Shown piece after piece: positions 1-6,127 of a stretch of DNA of 9,592 bases. The notes below the pieces were generated by a model. It ran no database searches and was not told where the DNA came from. It saw only the letters and a list, made by a program, of their open reading frames with translations. The first letter of the stretch is position 1; each line of letters starts with the position of its first letter. Both the position numbers and the translations under genes were made by a program. Source of the DNA: SIAJ01 sp036266155 (GTDB lineage: Bacteria > Planctomycetota > Planctomycetia > Gemmatales > Gemmataceae); the NCBI GenBank assembly GCA_036266155.1, contig DATANR010000405.1, positions 1 to 9,592 of the forward strand. The letters run 5' to 3'.

Positions 1-49
1 CCGATGTTGTGCGGTCAGGCCAACACAACATCGGAATGTTATGCCACGA
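1..49. repeat. Palindromic hairpin repeat, copy 1 (cut by window start)
   Basis: The visible part is a left arm remnant CCGATGTTGTG (1-11), a 12-base loop (12-23) and a right arm (24-49) whose first 11 bases pair perfectly with the remnant. The remaining right-arm bases, ending in ATGCCACGA, match the right arm of the copy at 1024-1089 in the same orientation. The missing left part presumably lies just outside the window. It sits 117 bases past the stop codon of the minus-strand amidohydrolase, so it could end up in that transcript's 3' region. There is no T-tract of the kind a rho-independent terminator would need. The arrangement resembles a REP-type element; whether it acts as DNA or RNA is unknown. 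Confidence 0.8.
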
Positions 50-165
50 CTAGGCGCGCTTGGGTTTGGCGATCAATCCGGGTAGGCGGAGGCGGTGTGC
101 GAGTCAAGGAAGGATAACCGATCTTCGCGCCCACGTCACCAGTATTTTGCCAATAATCGGCCCGG

Positions 166-1014
166 CTACGGTTCGTGGCCCAGAATCGCCAGAGCCTCGC
201 GATAAATTAATCGCTCGATGGCGGCCGCGTCGAGCCGCGGCAGTGCCGTCCCATCCAGCATCCCATTCAAGCTCCGCAATCCGTCAATCGTTGCATTCAC
301 CGTCGTGAACGGATAGTCGCTGCCCAAAAGCACCTTGTCCCAGACGCCGTATTCCTGAACCAGCATCAGGCTGTGGTAAAGCTGGAAGGGCCGGTAGTGC
401 AACGCGCTCAGGTCGGCGTAGACGTTAGGATGCTTGCGGATGGTGGCGACGCACTCGCCTTCATAGGGGTGCGACAGGTGCGCCATGATGATGGTCACGT
501 CCGGAAACCGAATGGCGACTCGATCGATGTGGCGGGGCAGCGTGCAATCGAGCGGGGCCTGAGAAACAAACGTCGTCCCGGTGTGCAGCAAGACCGGCAG
601 CCGGTTTTCAGTTGCGTATTTCCAGAGAGCGTCGAGTTGTGGATCGTCGGGCTGGAAGCCGGCATACATGGGCAGCAATTTGATGCCGCGCAGCCCGAGA
701 CCCTGGTGGCCCGCGACCAGCTCCTGCTCCCACTTCGGCTGCGTTGGATCAACCGACAAAAAGCCGATCAACGTGTTCGGATTAGCCGCAACGTAGTCGG
801 CGACATACTGGTCCTCAACCCATAAGCCGCTTCGATGCGCCTTGCCTCCGAACACGATCGTGCGCGTTTCCGGCGGAGCGGCGCGTCGATAGTCCTCGTA
901 GCGAACCGTGAGATCGACCTCGACGCCGGCCCGGGCCCGCTTGGCCTGCCGGCGGAAGTCGTCGCCGAAATGCCGCGGGTATTCCCAGGCGTGGCTGTGG
1001 ACGTCGATGATCAT
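166..1014 (-). CDS. Amidohydrolase-2 / ACMSD-like metal-dependent hydrolase
   Basis: This 282-residue protein is a metal-dependent TIM-barrel hydrolase or decarboxylase of the amidohydrolase-2 (ACMSD-like) family. The start is set at the ATG of MIIDVHSH, because the metal-binding HxH motif (His6, His8) normally lies at the extreme N-terminus on the first barrel strand. The upstream in-frame ATGs would translate the hairpin repeat. A GAAGGG ribosome binding site lies 6 bases upstream of the chosen start. Other ligand candidates are in order: Lys112 in RGIKLLP, His144 in LLHTG, His179 and His182 in MAHLSHP, and Asp233 in LLGSDYPF, which is the usual catalytic aspartate. The length is normal for the family. 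No signal peptide is seen, so it is probably cytoplasmic. The substrate cannot be read from the sequence. It follows the Tat protein gene on the same strand, with a hairpin repeat between them, so co-transcription is possible. Confidence 0.88.
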   Translation of the reverse strand: MIIDVHSHAWEYPRHFGDDFRRQAKRARAGVEVDLTVRYEDYRRAAPPETRTIVFGGKAHRSGLWVEDQYVADYVAANPNTLIGFLSVDPTQPKWEQELVAGHQGLGLRGIKLLPMYAGFQPDDPQLDALWKYATENRLPVLLHTGTTFVSQAPLDCTLPRHIDRVAIRFPDVTIIMAHLSHPYEGECVATIRKHPNVYADLSALHYRPFQLYHSLMLVQEYGVWDKVLLGSDYPFTTVNATIDGLRSLNGMLDGTALPRLDAAAIERLIYREALAILGHEP

Positions 1015-1020
1015 GGGTTG

Positions 1021-1026
1021 CCCTTC
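1021..1026 (-). promoter_or_regulatory. Ribosome binding site of the amidohydrolase gene
   Basis: On the minus strand GAAGGG stands 6 bases before the ATG at 1014 and supports that start over upstream ATGs. Its first three bases belong to the base of the hairpin repeat at 1024-1089, so folding of the hairpin could affect ribosome access. The site is seen; the regulatory idea is inference. Confidence 0.55.
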
Positions 1027-1089
1027 GTGGCATAACATTCCGATGTTGTGCGGTCGGCCGAGCACAAGATCGGAATCTTATGCCACGAA
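1024..1089. repeat. Palindromic hairpin repeat, copy 2 (complete)
   Basis: Arms 1024-1050 and 1063-1089 (27 bases each) are complementary except at two positions, around a 12-base loop. Each arm also contains a smaller inverted repeat: AACAT-TCCG-ATGTT in the left arm and AAGAT-CGGA-ATCTT in the right arm. Copy 1 has AACAT-CGGA-ATGTT at the matching place. The two differences are therefore C-to-G and G-to-C at paired positions, so the small stem is kept. The element starts 11 bases after the stop of the upstream minus-strand gene and ends 9 bases before the amidohydrolase start codon. It thus fills the intergenic gap and could be a processing, pausing or attenuation structure, or a mobile palindromic element. 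Confidence 0.85.
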
Positions 1090-1100
1090 AGCCTCATTCT

Positions 1101-2345
1101 TCAATCCTTGAGGAACTCCGATTTCCGCGGCGCCTGATACGCAATCGCCAGGTGCGGCGTCTCGAGCCGCTTCTGACCTTCCGCCAGCGCACGCATGCCG
1201 GCTTCAACCAGCCCGGTCGTCAGCAACGTGCGTTCGATCGGGTACGGCGGCTTGCCGGTCGTGAACAATTCCTCCGCCTTCGCCATCAACCCCGCGGAAT
1301 AAGTCACATTCGGATTGGGCGGCAGATAGAAGAGCGTCGAGAACGGCTCGGCTTGCCCTTTGATCTTGGCGGCAAAGGTGAAGTCGCCGACCAGGCCATT
1401 CAGGAGCAGCATCGTCGCCTTGAGTCCGTCGACATACTCGAAGCGATAGGCGACGGGCTCCTTCACCCATTCGCGCATTTGCTCCGACGCCGGATGGCGA
1501 TGGCTGGTCGTCGGTCCCTGGGCCAGCGTTTGCGAGCGACAGAGACACGCCTCGAACAAGTCCGCGTTCCATTCCTTGTCGCTCATCGCCTTCCAGACCG
1601 AATCGCCACGGAGGGCCTGCAACGACTTCACGCCCGTCTCGCCGCTCTTGCGCCGCTCGGCCATGCACTGGATCATTTCGAGCGCGTGGAAATCGTAGCT
1701 GTCGACACGGCCCATCGCGACGCCGACAATTTCTTCGATCTCCGCTCCGTCGGGCATGTCGATCGCGGGCATGCGCCACGTCTGCGGCAGCGACGAACCG
1801 GCCAGGAACGGAATCTTGAGTCGCCGCGACGTGTCGTACATTTCCTTGGCCCATTCCCATTTCCACGACAGATGCTTGTCGTTGAAGACGGGAGCGACGC
1901 GGCCATCCTTTTCGAAGACGGCCGCCACCTGTTTGAAGAACTCATAGCGCGGATACCGCGTCTGGCCGATCGGGCTGAGCGGGTACTGGCCATGCTCGCC
2001 AATGACGAGCACCGCATCGACCGCCAGCTTGTCGGTGCCGCAGCGGAGAGCTTCAGCGATCGTTGGGTAGATGTTGAAGCCAAACTCCTTGGCCCGTTGC
2101 TGGCTCAGGTCCTCCTTGGGCTTCTGATCGACATAGGCCGCAACGACGTCGAACGGCGGCTTGTGCCATTTGCCGCCGACCGGATAGCCGGCCAAAAAGC
2201 GCTCGGCCATGTGCCAGGCGTGCGAGCGATAGTTCCAGACGGTCGTCACAACGGCCAGCTTCTTGCGCGGTGGATCGGCCGCGTGAATCGATGGAGCGAC
2301 GGCAAAGCTGGCAGCGGCCCCCAGAAAGACCCGGCGATTGAGCAT
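1101..2345 (-). CDS. Exported Tat-signal protein of unknown function
   Basis: The 414-residue product starts MLNRRVFLGAAASFAVAPS, with twin arginines at positions 4-5, a hydrophobic stretch and a likely cleavage site near IHA/AD (residues 20-24). This is a twin-arginine export signal of the RRxFLG type common in planctomycete proteins. A longer in-frame reading adds 61 residues but would bury the signal, so this start was chosen. I see no clear Shine-Dalgarno sequence before it. The mature part begins KKLAVVTTVWNYRSHAWHMA, then has a strand-like VVAAYVDQ, then AVDAVLVIGEHG, and later VFNDKHLSW and IPFLAGSSLP. The alternating pattern weakly recalls the Rossmann half of Gfo/Idh/MocA oxidoreductases, but I see no diagnostic GxGxxG motif. 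It could be a cofactor-free or divergent member of that fold. No catalytic residues can be assigned. It is upstream of the amidohydrolase on the same strand. Confidence 0.82.
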   Translation of the reverse strand: MLNRRVFLGAAASFAVAPSIHAADPPRKKLAVVTTVWNYRSHAWHMAERFLAGYPVGGKWHKPPFDVVAAYVDQKPKEDLSQQRAKEFGFNIYPTIAEALRCGTDKLAVDAVLVIGEHGQYPLSPIGQTRYPRYEFFKQVAAVFEKDGRVAPVFNDKHLSWKWEWAKEMYDTSRRLKIPFLAGSSLPQTWRMPAIDMPDGAEIEEIVGVAMGRVDSYDFHALEMIQCMAERRKSGETGVKSLQALRGDSVWKAMSDKEWNADLFEACLCRSQTLAQGPTTSHRHPASEQMREWVKEPVAYRFEYVDGLKATMLLLNGLVGDFTFAAKIKGQAEPFSTLFYLPPNPNVTYSAGLMAKAEELFTTGKPPYPIERTLLTTGLVEAGMRALAEGQKRLETPHLAIAYQAPRKSEFLKD

Positions 2346-2558
2346 GGCGGCATCCGCGAGGTGAAGGGTGGGGTAGGTGAGGTGATTATCAGCGATGGGG
2401 TCGGGGGCTAACAAGCGAAAAGTGGATGGCGATGCTTTACGCCGAAGGCCAACGCCCTGAAGGATCTTGAGAGGCCGGCCGACCTCGACTCGCTCGCGTT
2501 GGTGTGGTCTTTGTCTTGACAGTGTCATTTATCGGACTGATATGTCAGAACCGTGAGA

Positions 2559-2786
2559 TTGCCCGGAAAGGGCAGGATACCATAGCCGGGGGTTGCGAGG
2601 CGCAGCCTCGCTACCCCCGGTCGGCGACGCGAAGTTATTCATCGAGTGCCCTGAAAGGGCACGATAGCGTTCGCCTCACGCGCGTTATCGTGCCCTTTCA
2701 GGGCACCAAACCTGTCGGTGCTTAACGGGGGTAGCGAGGCTGCGCCTCGCAACCCCCGGCTGTGGTATCCTGCCCTTTCAGGGCAA
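2559..2786. repeat. 61-bp inverted repeat with internal hairpins
   Basis: Arms 2559-2619 and 2726-2786 are complementary at 59 of 61 positions; the exceptions are 2565 with 2780, and a G-T wobble at 2583 with 2762. Each arm can also fold on itself: the left arm has a 16-bp hairpin at 2586-2620, with one mismatch and a GCA loop, centred on GCGAGGC-GCA-GCCTCGC, and the right arm has its mirror image. Each arm also carries a 13-base palindrome GCCCT-GAA-AGGGC or a near match (2561-2573, one base off; 2772-2784 on the other strand). Near identity over 61 bp implies recent duplication or active maintenance. The layout is that of a REP/BIME-like or MITE-like element. Confidence 0.88.
2646..2706. 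repeat. Inner 24-bp inverted repeat
   Basis: Arms 2646-2669 and 2683-2706 pair at 23 of 24 positions, with a G-T wobble at 2667/2685, around a 13-base centre. Each arm contains another copy of the 13-base palindrome GCCCTGAAAGGGC (2648-2660 direct, 2692-2704 complementary), making four copies in the whole region. The centre (2676) nearly coincides with that of the 61-bp repeat (2672.5). Confidence 0.85.
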
Positions 2787-2960
2787 ATACATGGGCCGGA
2801 TATCATCGTTTACAAGAAATGCGTCGAAAGACCCAAATCGAAACCCCTCTTCTGCCGGCCTATTGCTTTGAGAAATCGTTCACGGCGTTGGCCTTCGGCG
2901 TAGAGCAACATGGACAAACAGCATCCGCATTGAAAGCGCTGGCACGCTTGCCTTTTCTTT

Positions 2961-3269
2961 TCAGACTTCAAAGGCATTCATTTCACTCGTTTTTCTCGCA
3001 ATGAAATGCAAGGCTTCGGCTCGAATTCCATCGGAGAACCTGTCTTCTGGCAACTTGGGCAACGTGTTTTGTTGGCTTTGAACAAGCATTTTCGGGGCTT
3101 CCTGGCGGTAGAACTTTGTCACTCCGGTTTTCAACGCATCCTGTACCAGGCCAAATAGATACGGCTGAAATCGCAGTCTAAGATTGCCAACCCCCCCTAT
3201 GTGTCTGGCAATCTCTCTTGGCAATCTCTCCTTTCTGACGACGGTTTGAGCTTTCCGTGCCTCGGACAT
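2961..3269 (-). CDS. Doubtful small hypothetical protein (102 aa)
   Basis: An open frame from ATG at 3269 to TGA at 2961 would give a basic, soluble 102-residue protein starting MSEARKAQTVVRKERLPREI and ending in FIARKTSEMNAFEV. The frame stays open further upstream, but there it runs antisense to nuoH and is surely a shadow. Third codon positions are only about half G or C, clearly lower than in the nuo genes, so this is either not a gene or a gene (or remnant) of foreign origin. The direct repeats at 3206-3230 lie inside it. I recognise no family, motif or ribosome binding site. Confidence 0.18.
   Translation of the reverse strand: MSEARKAQTVVRKERLPREIARHIGGVGNLRLRFQPYLFGLVQDALKTGVTKFYRQEAPKMLVQSQQNTLPKLPEDRFSDGIRAEALHFIARKTSEMNAFEV
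3181..3230. repeat. Small cluster of inverted and direct repeats
   Basis: AGATTGCCAA (3181-3190) and TTGGCAATCT (3218-3227) form a perfect 10-bp inverted repeat around 27 bases that start with seven C residues (3191-3197). The motif TGGCAATCTCTC also occurs twice in direct orientation, at 3206-3217 and 3219-3230. The cluster lies 110-160 bases before nuoH and could be an operator or leader structure, or simple local duplication. Confidence 0.5.
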
Positions 3270-3339
3270 CGGCGATATGCGTTGCCGCACCGGTTGCCGG
3301 CCATAGAAAACACTGCCACTGGCCCATACCCGGACCGCT

Positions 3340-4548
3340 GTGAAGGATCTCTTCTCCTTCCTCCCCGCGCCGTTCGATCTGGTCGCCGCCTGCGTGGCGG
3401 TCGCTGTCATTTTCGTTTCGTTCATCGCGGCGATGGCCAGCATCTTCGTCTGGCTCGAACGCAAAGTGTCCGGCCGCATCCAAGATCGACTCGGACCCAC
3501 GCGGCTCGGCCTGTTCGGCTTGCCACAGATGGTGGCCGACGCGATCAAGCTGCTCACCAAAGAAGACACCGCCCCCGACGTGGCCGACAAATTTCTCTTC
3601 AAGCTGGCGCCGTACCTCGCGTTTTGCGCCTCGTTCGTGGCCTTCGTCTCGCTGCCGTTCGGCAAAGACATCGTTGGCAACAATCTGAATGTCGCCGCGT
3701 TCTTCATCCTGGCCGTGCTGTCGAGCGAGGTGTTCGGCGTTATCCTCGCCGGCTATGCGTCGGGCAGCAAATGGTCGCTGTTCGGCGGCATCCGCGAGGC
3801 GGCTCAGGTGGTCAGCTATGAAGTTCCACGATCAATGTGCGTTTTGATTCCCGTCATCGTCGCGGGCACGCTGAACCTGAACACCATCGGCGAGCAACAG
3901 GTCGGCTTCTTTTGGAACTGGCATCTGTTCCACGACCCGTTCACGTTCGTCGCGTTTTTCATGTTCTTCATCGTCGCGACCGCCAGTTGCAAGCGGGCCC
4001 CGTTCGACTTGGCCGAGGCGGAAAGCGAGCTGGTAGCCGGGTTCCACACGGAATACAGCGGCCTGCGCTGGTCGTTCTTCTTCATGGCCGAGTACGCGAG
4101 CATGTTTGCCGTCAGTGGGGCGGCGTCGATCCTGTTCCTCGGCGGTTGGCACAGCGGCGTGCTGCCGTGGGAGCCATCCGTGGAGTTGAACCGTTGGGTC
4201 GGTCACGGTATCGACATGTTCATGTTCGTCGGCAAGTGCTCGTTCCTGGTCTTCGTCATGATGTGGATGCGCTGGTCGTTGCCGCGGCTGCGGATCGATC
4301 AGGTCATGATGACATGCTTGAAGTATTTTCTGCCGATCTCGTGCGTGCTGTTGCTCGGCGTCTGTGTGTGGGTGTTGTTCATGCCGGCAGTCGTCGGCAC
4401 GGTTTGGCGCTATGGCAGTGCCTTCGCGTGTCTGGCCTTCGTGGTTGGCCTGACGATTCGGATGTTGACCGCCCCGATGTCGATGCCGCGCGGCAAGCTG
4501 CCCGGCGCCTGGGCCGGTGCGTTGACCCCCATGATGCGAGCTAAATGA
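3340..4548 (+). CDS. nuoH: NADH-quinone oxidoreductase subunit H
   Basis: The 402-residue product is the ND1/NuoH membrane subunit of complex I. It forms the quinone-binding chamber where the membrane and peripheral arms meet, and the first proton path. Family signatures are clear: ERK at 40-42 followed by GRIQDRLGP (45-53), the loop segment from about 143 to 165 with GGIREAAQVVSYEVP, and the acidic block starting RAPFDLAEAESE (219-230), continuing LVAGFHTEYSG (231-241). About eight hydrophobic segments are visible. It is longer than E. coli NuoH (325 aa), mainly because of extra residues around 270-300 and a longer C-terminus. Translation starts at GTG; the frame is closed by a stop at 3304 and no ATG lies between, so this start is the best available, though its Shine-Dalgarno is weak. 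It is the first gene of the cluster and overlaps the next gene by ATGA. Confidence 0.96.
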   Translation: MKDLFSFLPAPFDLVAACVAVAVIFVSFIAAMASIFVWLERKVSGRIQDRLGPTRLGLFGLPQMVADAIKLLTKEDTAPDVADKFLFKLAPYLAFCASFVAFVSLPFGKDIVGNNLNVAAFFILAVLSSEVFGVILAGYASGSKWSLFGGIREAAQVVSYEVPRSMCVLIPVIVAGTLNLNTIGEQQVGFFWNWHLFHDPFTFVAFFMFFIVATASCKRAPFDLAEAESELVAGFHTEYSGLRWSFFFMAEYASMFAVSGAASILFLGGWHSGVLPWEPSVELNRWVGHGIDMFMFVGKCSFLVFVMMWMRWSLPRLRIDQVMMTCLKYFLPISCVLLLGVCVWVLFMPAVVGTVWRYGSAFACLAFVVGLTIRMLTAPMSMPRGKLPGAWAGALTPMMRAK

Positions 4549-5609
4549 TGCGGTTGCTGCTACTCGCGACGCTCGCTTGCCCGGCCATGGCCGAGGATTG
4601 GAAGCCGCTCGTCGAGAAGCAAGCGGCGCCGATCCTCAAGGATCGCAAGTACGCGGCCGTCGTCGTCGGCGTCCTCGACAAGGATCAAGAAGAGATTTTT
4701 GCGTTTGGCGAATCGAACGGAATGGCGCCGGATTGCTGTAGCGTCTTCGAAATCGGTTCGATCACCAAAGTGTTCACGGGCATACTGCTCGCTGATCGCG
4801 TGAAGGCCGGCGTCGTGAAGCTCGACGACCCAGTGCAGAAGCACTTGCCGGATGGCTGGGTGATGCCGCGGCGCGACGACCGCGATATCACGCTTTTGCA
4901 TCTGGCGACGCATACTTCGGGCATATCGCGGGTCCCGTACGGTTTCCTCTCGGTCATGATCGCCCACCCCGAGGACCCGTTCGCTCGCTTCGATCGCGAC
5001 GCCTTGATCAAGGGTCTGCCGAAGACCGAGATCCGCAATCCGATCGGGGCACGTCACGAGTATTCCAACCTCGGTGTCGGATTGCTTGGCGATGCGCTGG
5101 CACACGCGTCCAAGGCAAAAAACTACGAGGCGATTTTGAACGAGCGCGTGCTCAGTCCGCTCGGACTGGACGACACTGGCATCACGCTTACCGACGCACA
5201 GAAGAAACGCATTGTGTCCGGCTTCGACGGCAAAGGTAAGGCGCAGCCGAATTGGGACTTCGCGACTTGCGGCGCCTGCGGAGCAATTCGATCGACCGTC
5301 GCCGATATGCTGAAATTCGTGAAGATCAATATGGAGCCGGAAGGCCCGCTGAAAGACGCGCTGCTGATGGCTCAGCAGAACTGGCGCGACATCAAGGGCG
5401 AAGACGAACAGATCGGCCTGTGTTGGTTCCGCTATCCGTCGGGCAAGAAACTGTTCCGCATTTGGCACAACGGACAGACGGGCGGCTATCACTCGTTCCT
5501 CGGCTTCATCCCCGGTCGCGGCGGTGTCGTCGTTCTTTGCAACGTGACGACGTTTCAGGTTGACGACCTTGGGTTCGCGGTCCTCAAAAAAATGGTGACC
5601 GGCAAGTGA
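4545..5609 (+). CDS. Exported serine hydrolase, beta-lactamase/PBP fold, in the nuoI position
   Basis: The 354-residue protein belongs to the serine hydrolase family with the class C beta-lactamase/penicillin-binding-protein fold (AmpC/esterase-like). The three family motifs are present: Ser72-Ile-Thr-Lys75 (SxxK, nucleophile and base), Tyr173-Ser-Asn175 (YxN), and His308-Asn-Gly310 in HNGQTGG, the counterpart of the KTG box. The N-terminus MMRLLLLATLACPAMA looks like a short Sec signal peptide with cleavage near residue 16, so the enzyme probably acts in the periplasm. The substrate (peptidoglycan peptide, ester, amide or beta-lactam) cannot be decided. It overlaps nuoH by ATGA and nuoJ by GTGA, so translation is probably coupled to the complex I genes. 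It has no cysteine clusters and cannot stand in for the Fe-S protein NuoI. A run of seven A residues (5586-5592) lies near its end. Confidence 0.93.
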   Translation: MMRLLLLATLACPAMAEDWKPLVEKQAAPILKDRKYAAVVVGVLDKDQEEIFAFGESNGMAPDCCSVFEIGSITKVFTGILLADRVKAGVVKLDDPVQKHLPDGWVMPRRDDRDITLLHLATHTSGISRVPYGFLSVMIAHPEDPFARFDRDALIKGLPKTEIRNPIGARHEYSNLGVGLLGDALAHASKAKNYEAILNERVLSPLGLDDTGITLTDAQKKRIVSGFDGKGKAQPNWDFATCGACGAIRSTVADMLKFVKINMEPEGPLKDALLMAQQNWRDIKGEDEQIGLCWFRYPSGKKLFRIWHNGQTGGYHSFLGFIPGRGGVVVLCNVTTFQVDDLGFAVLKKMVTGK

Positions 5610-6127
5610 GCCTCGAAGTCGTACTGTTTACGATCATCGCGTCGGCCACGGGCCTGTCGGCCATCGCCGTGGTCGTGTCGCGCAACGTGGTTCGCTGTGC
5701 CGTCTGGTTGCTGTTCACGTTGGTCGGCGTGTCGCTGCTGTACTTCTTGATCGGAGCCGAGTTTGTCGGCGCCACACAACTGATCGTCTACGTTGGCGGG
5801 ACGATGGTCCTCGTCGTGTTCGGCGTCATGCTGACGGCGCAGCGGCAGTTTCTGCAGATTCGGATTCGCGCTCAAGAATGGATCGTTGGCGGCACCCTGG
5901 CGGCATGCCTGTTCGGGCTCATGGCGATCGTGTCCCTTCGACTCGGCACGCCGCGCACCGCGGCCGCGACAGACCACATGCCCGGTGCCGGCCCCATTGG
6001 CGTTGGTTTCACGACGACCTATTTGCTGCCGTTCGAGATTATCTCGGTCCATTTGCTCGTGGTGCTCATCGGGGCGGCATATCTGGCGCGTGCCAAACGC
6101 AAGGCCGTCGAGAGGGGGTCGCCATGA
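5606..6127 (+). CDS. nuoJ: NADH-quinone oxidoreductase subunit J
   Basis: The 173-residue membrane protein is NuoJ/ND6, a complex I subunit linking the quinone module to the proton-pumping antiporter-like subunits. The diagnostic third helix is clear: EFVGATQLIVYVGGTMVLVV at about 52-71, followed by FGVMLTAQ, with the conserved Tyr and GG that form the pi-bulge region. Five hydrophobic segments are visible, with a loop rich in Ala, Thr and Pro around 115-130. The length is close to E. coli NuoJ (184 aa). The start is GTG, inside the stop of the serine hydrolase gene (GTGA), with no strong Shine-Dalgarno, so re-initiation after the upstream gene is likely. Its stop overlaps the nuoK start. Confidence 0.96.
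   Translation: MSLEVVLFTIIASATGLSAIAVVVSRNVVRCAVWLLFTLVGVSLLYFLIGAEFVGATQLIVYVGGTMVLVVFGVMLTAQRQFLQIRIRAQEWIVGGTLAACLFGLMAIVSLRLGTPRTAAATDHMPGAGPIGVGFTTTYLLPFEIISVHLLVVLIGAAYLARAKRKAVERGSP
6111..6118 (+). promoter_or_regulatory. Ribosome binding site of nuoK
   Basis: AGAGGGGG lies 5 bases before the ATG at 6124 and inside the end of nuoJ. It favours this first ATG over the adjacent one at 6127, though either could be used. Confidence 0.5.

Larger units (their letters stand above)
2433..2907. repeat. Outer inverted repeat of a concentric palindromic region
   Basis: Segments 2433-2461 and 2879-2907 are 29-base inverted repeats with two mismatches. They contain a perfect 19-base core (2438-2456 and 2884-2902), GGCGTTGGCCTTCGGCGTA on the right arm. 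Their midpoint is near 2670, almost the same as the two inner inverted repeats at 2559-2786 and 2646-2706. The flanks between the outer and middle arms (about 97 and 92 bases) are diverged, but both carry GCCGGCCT (or its complement) at mirrored places (2472-2479 and 2854-2861). This suggests that one long palindrome has decayed, or that two copies of an element inserted head to head. I found no obvious target-site duplication, ORF or T-tract. It lies between the divergent Tat-protein gene and the nuo operon. Confidence 0.7.
2908..3339. other. Intergenic region upstream of the nuo operon
   Basis: This stretch separates the palindromic region from nuoH. It is visibly less GC-rich than the nuo genes and has no ORF with convincing protein character; a weak minus-strand ORF and a small repeat cluster are listed separately. 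The nuo promoter should lie here, because an in-frame stop at 3304-3306 closes the nuoH frame upstream and no other plus-strand gene precedes it. I could not find a -35/-10 pair good enough to call. No tRNA or other RNA gene was recognised. Confidence 0.5.

Noticed and set aside
1015..1065. Longer N-terminus for the amidohydrolase starting at 1065
   Set aside because: It would translate the hairpin repeat, and the metal-binding HxH motif belongs at the N-terminus; a ribosome binding site supports 1014.
1080..2411. Long plus-strand ORF of 443 codons opposite the Tat-signal gene
   Set aside because: Its product is arginine- and histidine-rich without fold-like pattern, whereas the minus-strand frame has a proper export signal and a balanced composition. 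It is an antisense shadow of high-GC coding DNA.
2346..2528. 61-residue N-terminal extension of the Tat-signal protein
   Set aside because: It would place the twin-arginine signal internally, and it runs through the outer inverted repeat.
2559..2786. Rho-independent terminator
   Set aside because: Stems are strong, but no T-tract follows on either strand, and the nested repeat layout is better explained as a palindromic element.
2559..2786. CRISPR array or insertion sequence
   Set aside because: The repeats are inverted, unevenly spaced and without spacers, and no transposase frame lies between them.
3231..3339. Sigma-70 promoter for nuoH
   Set aside because: TTGAGC and GATATG occur, but the spacing of about 22 bases is too long; no other pair was convincing.
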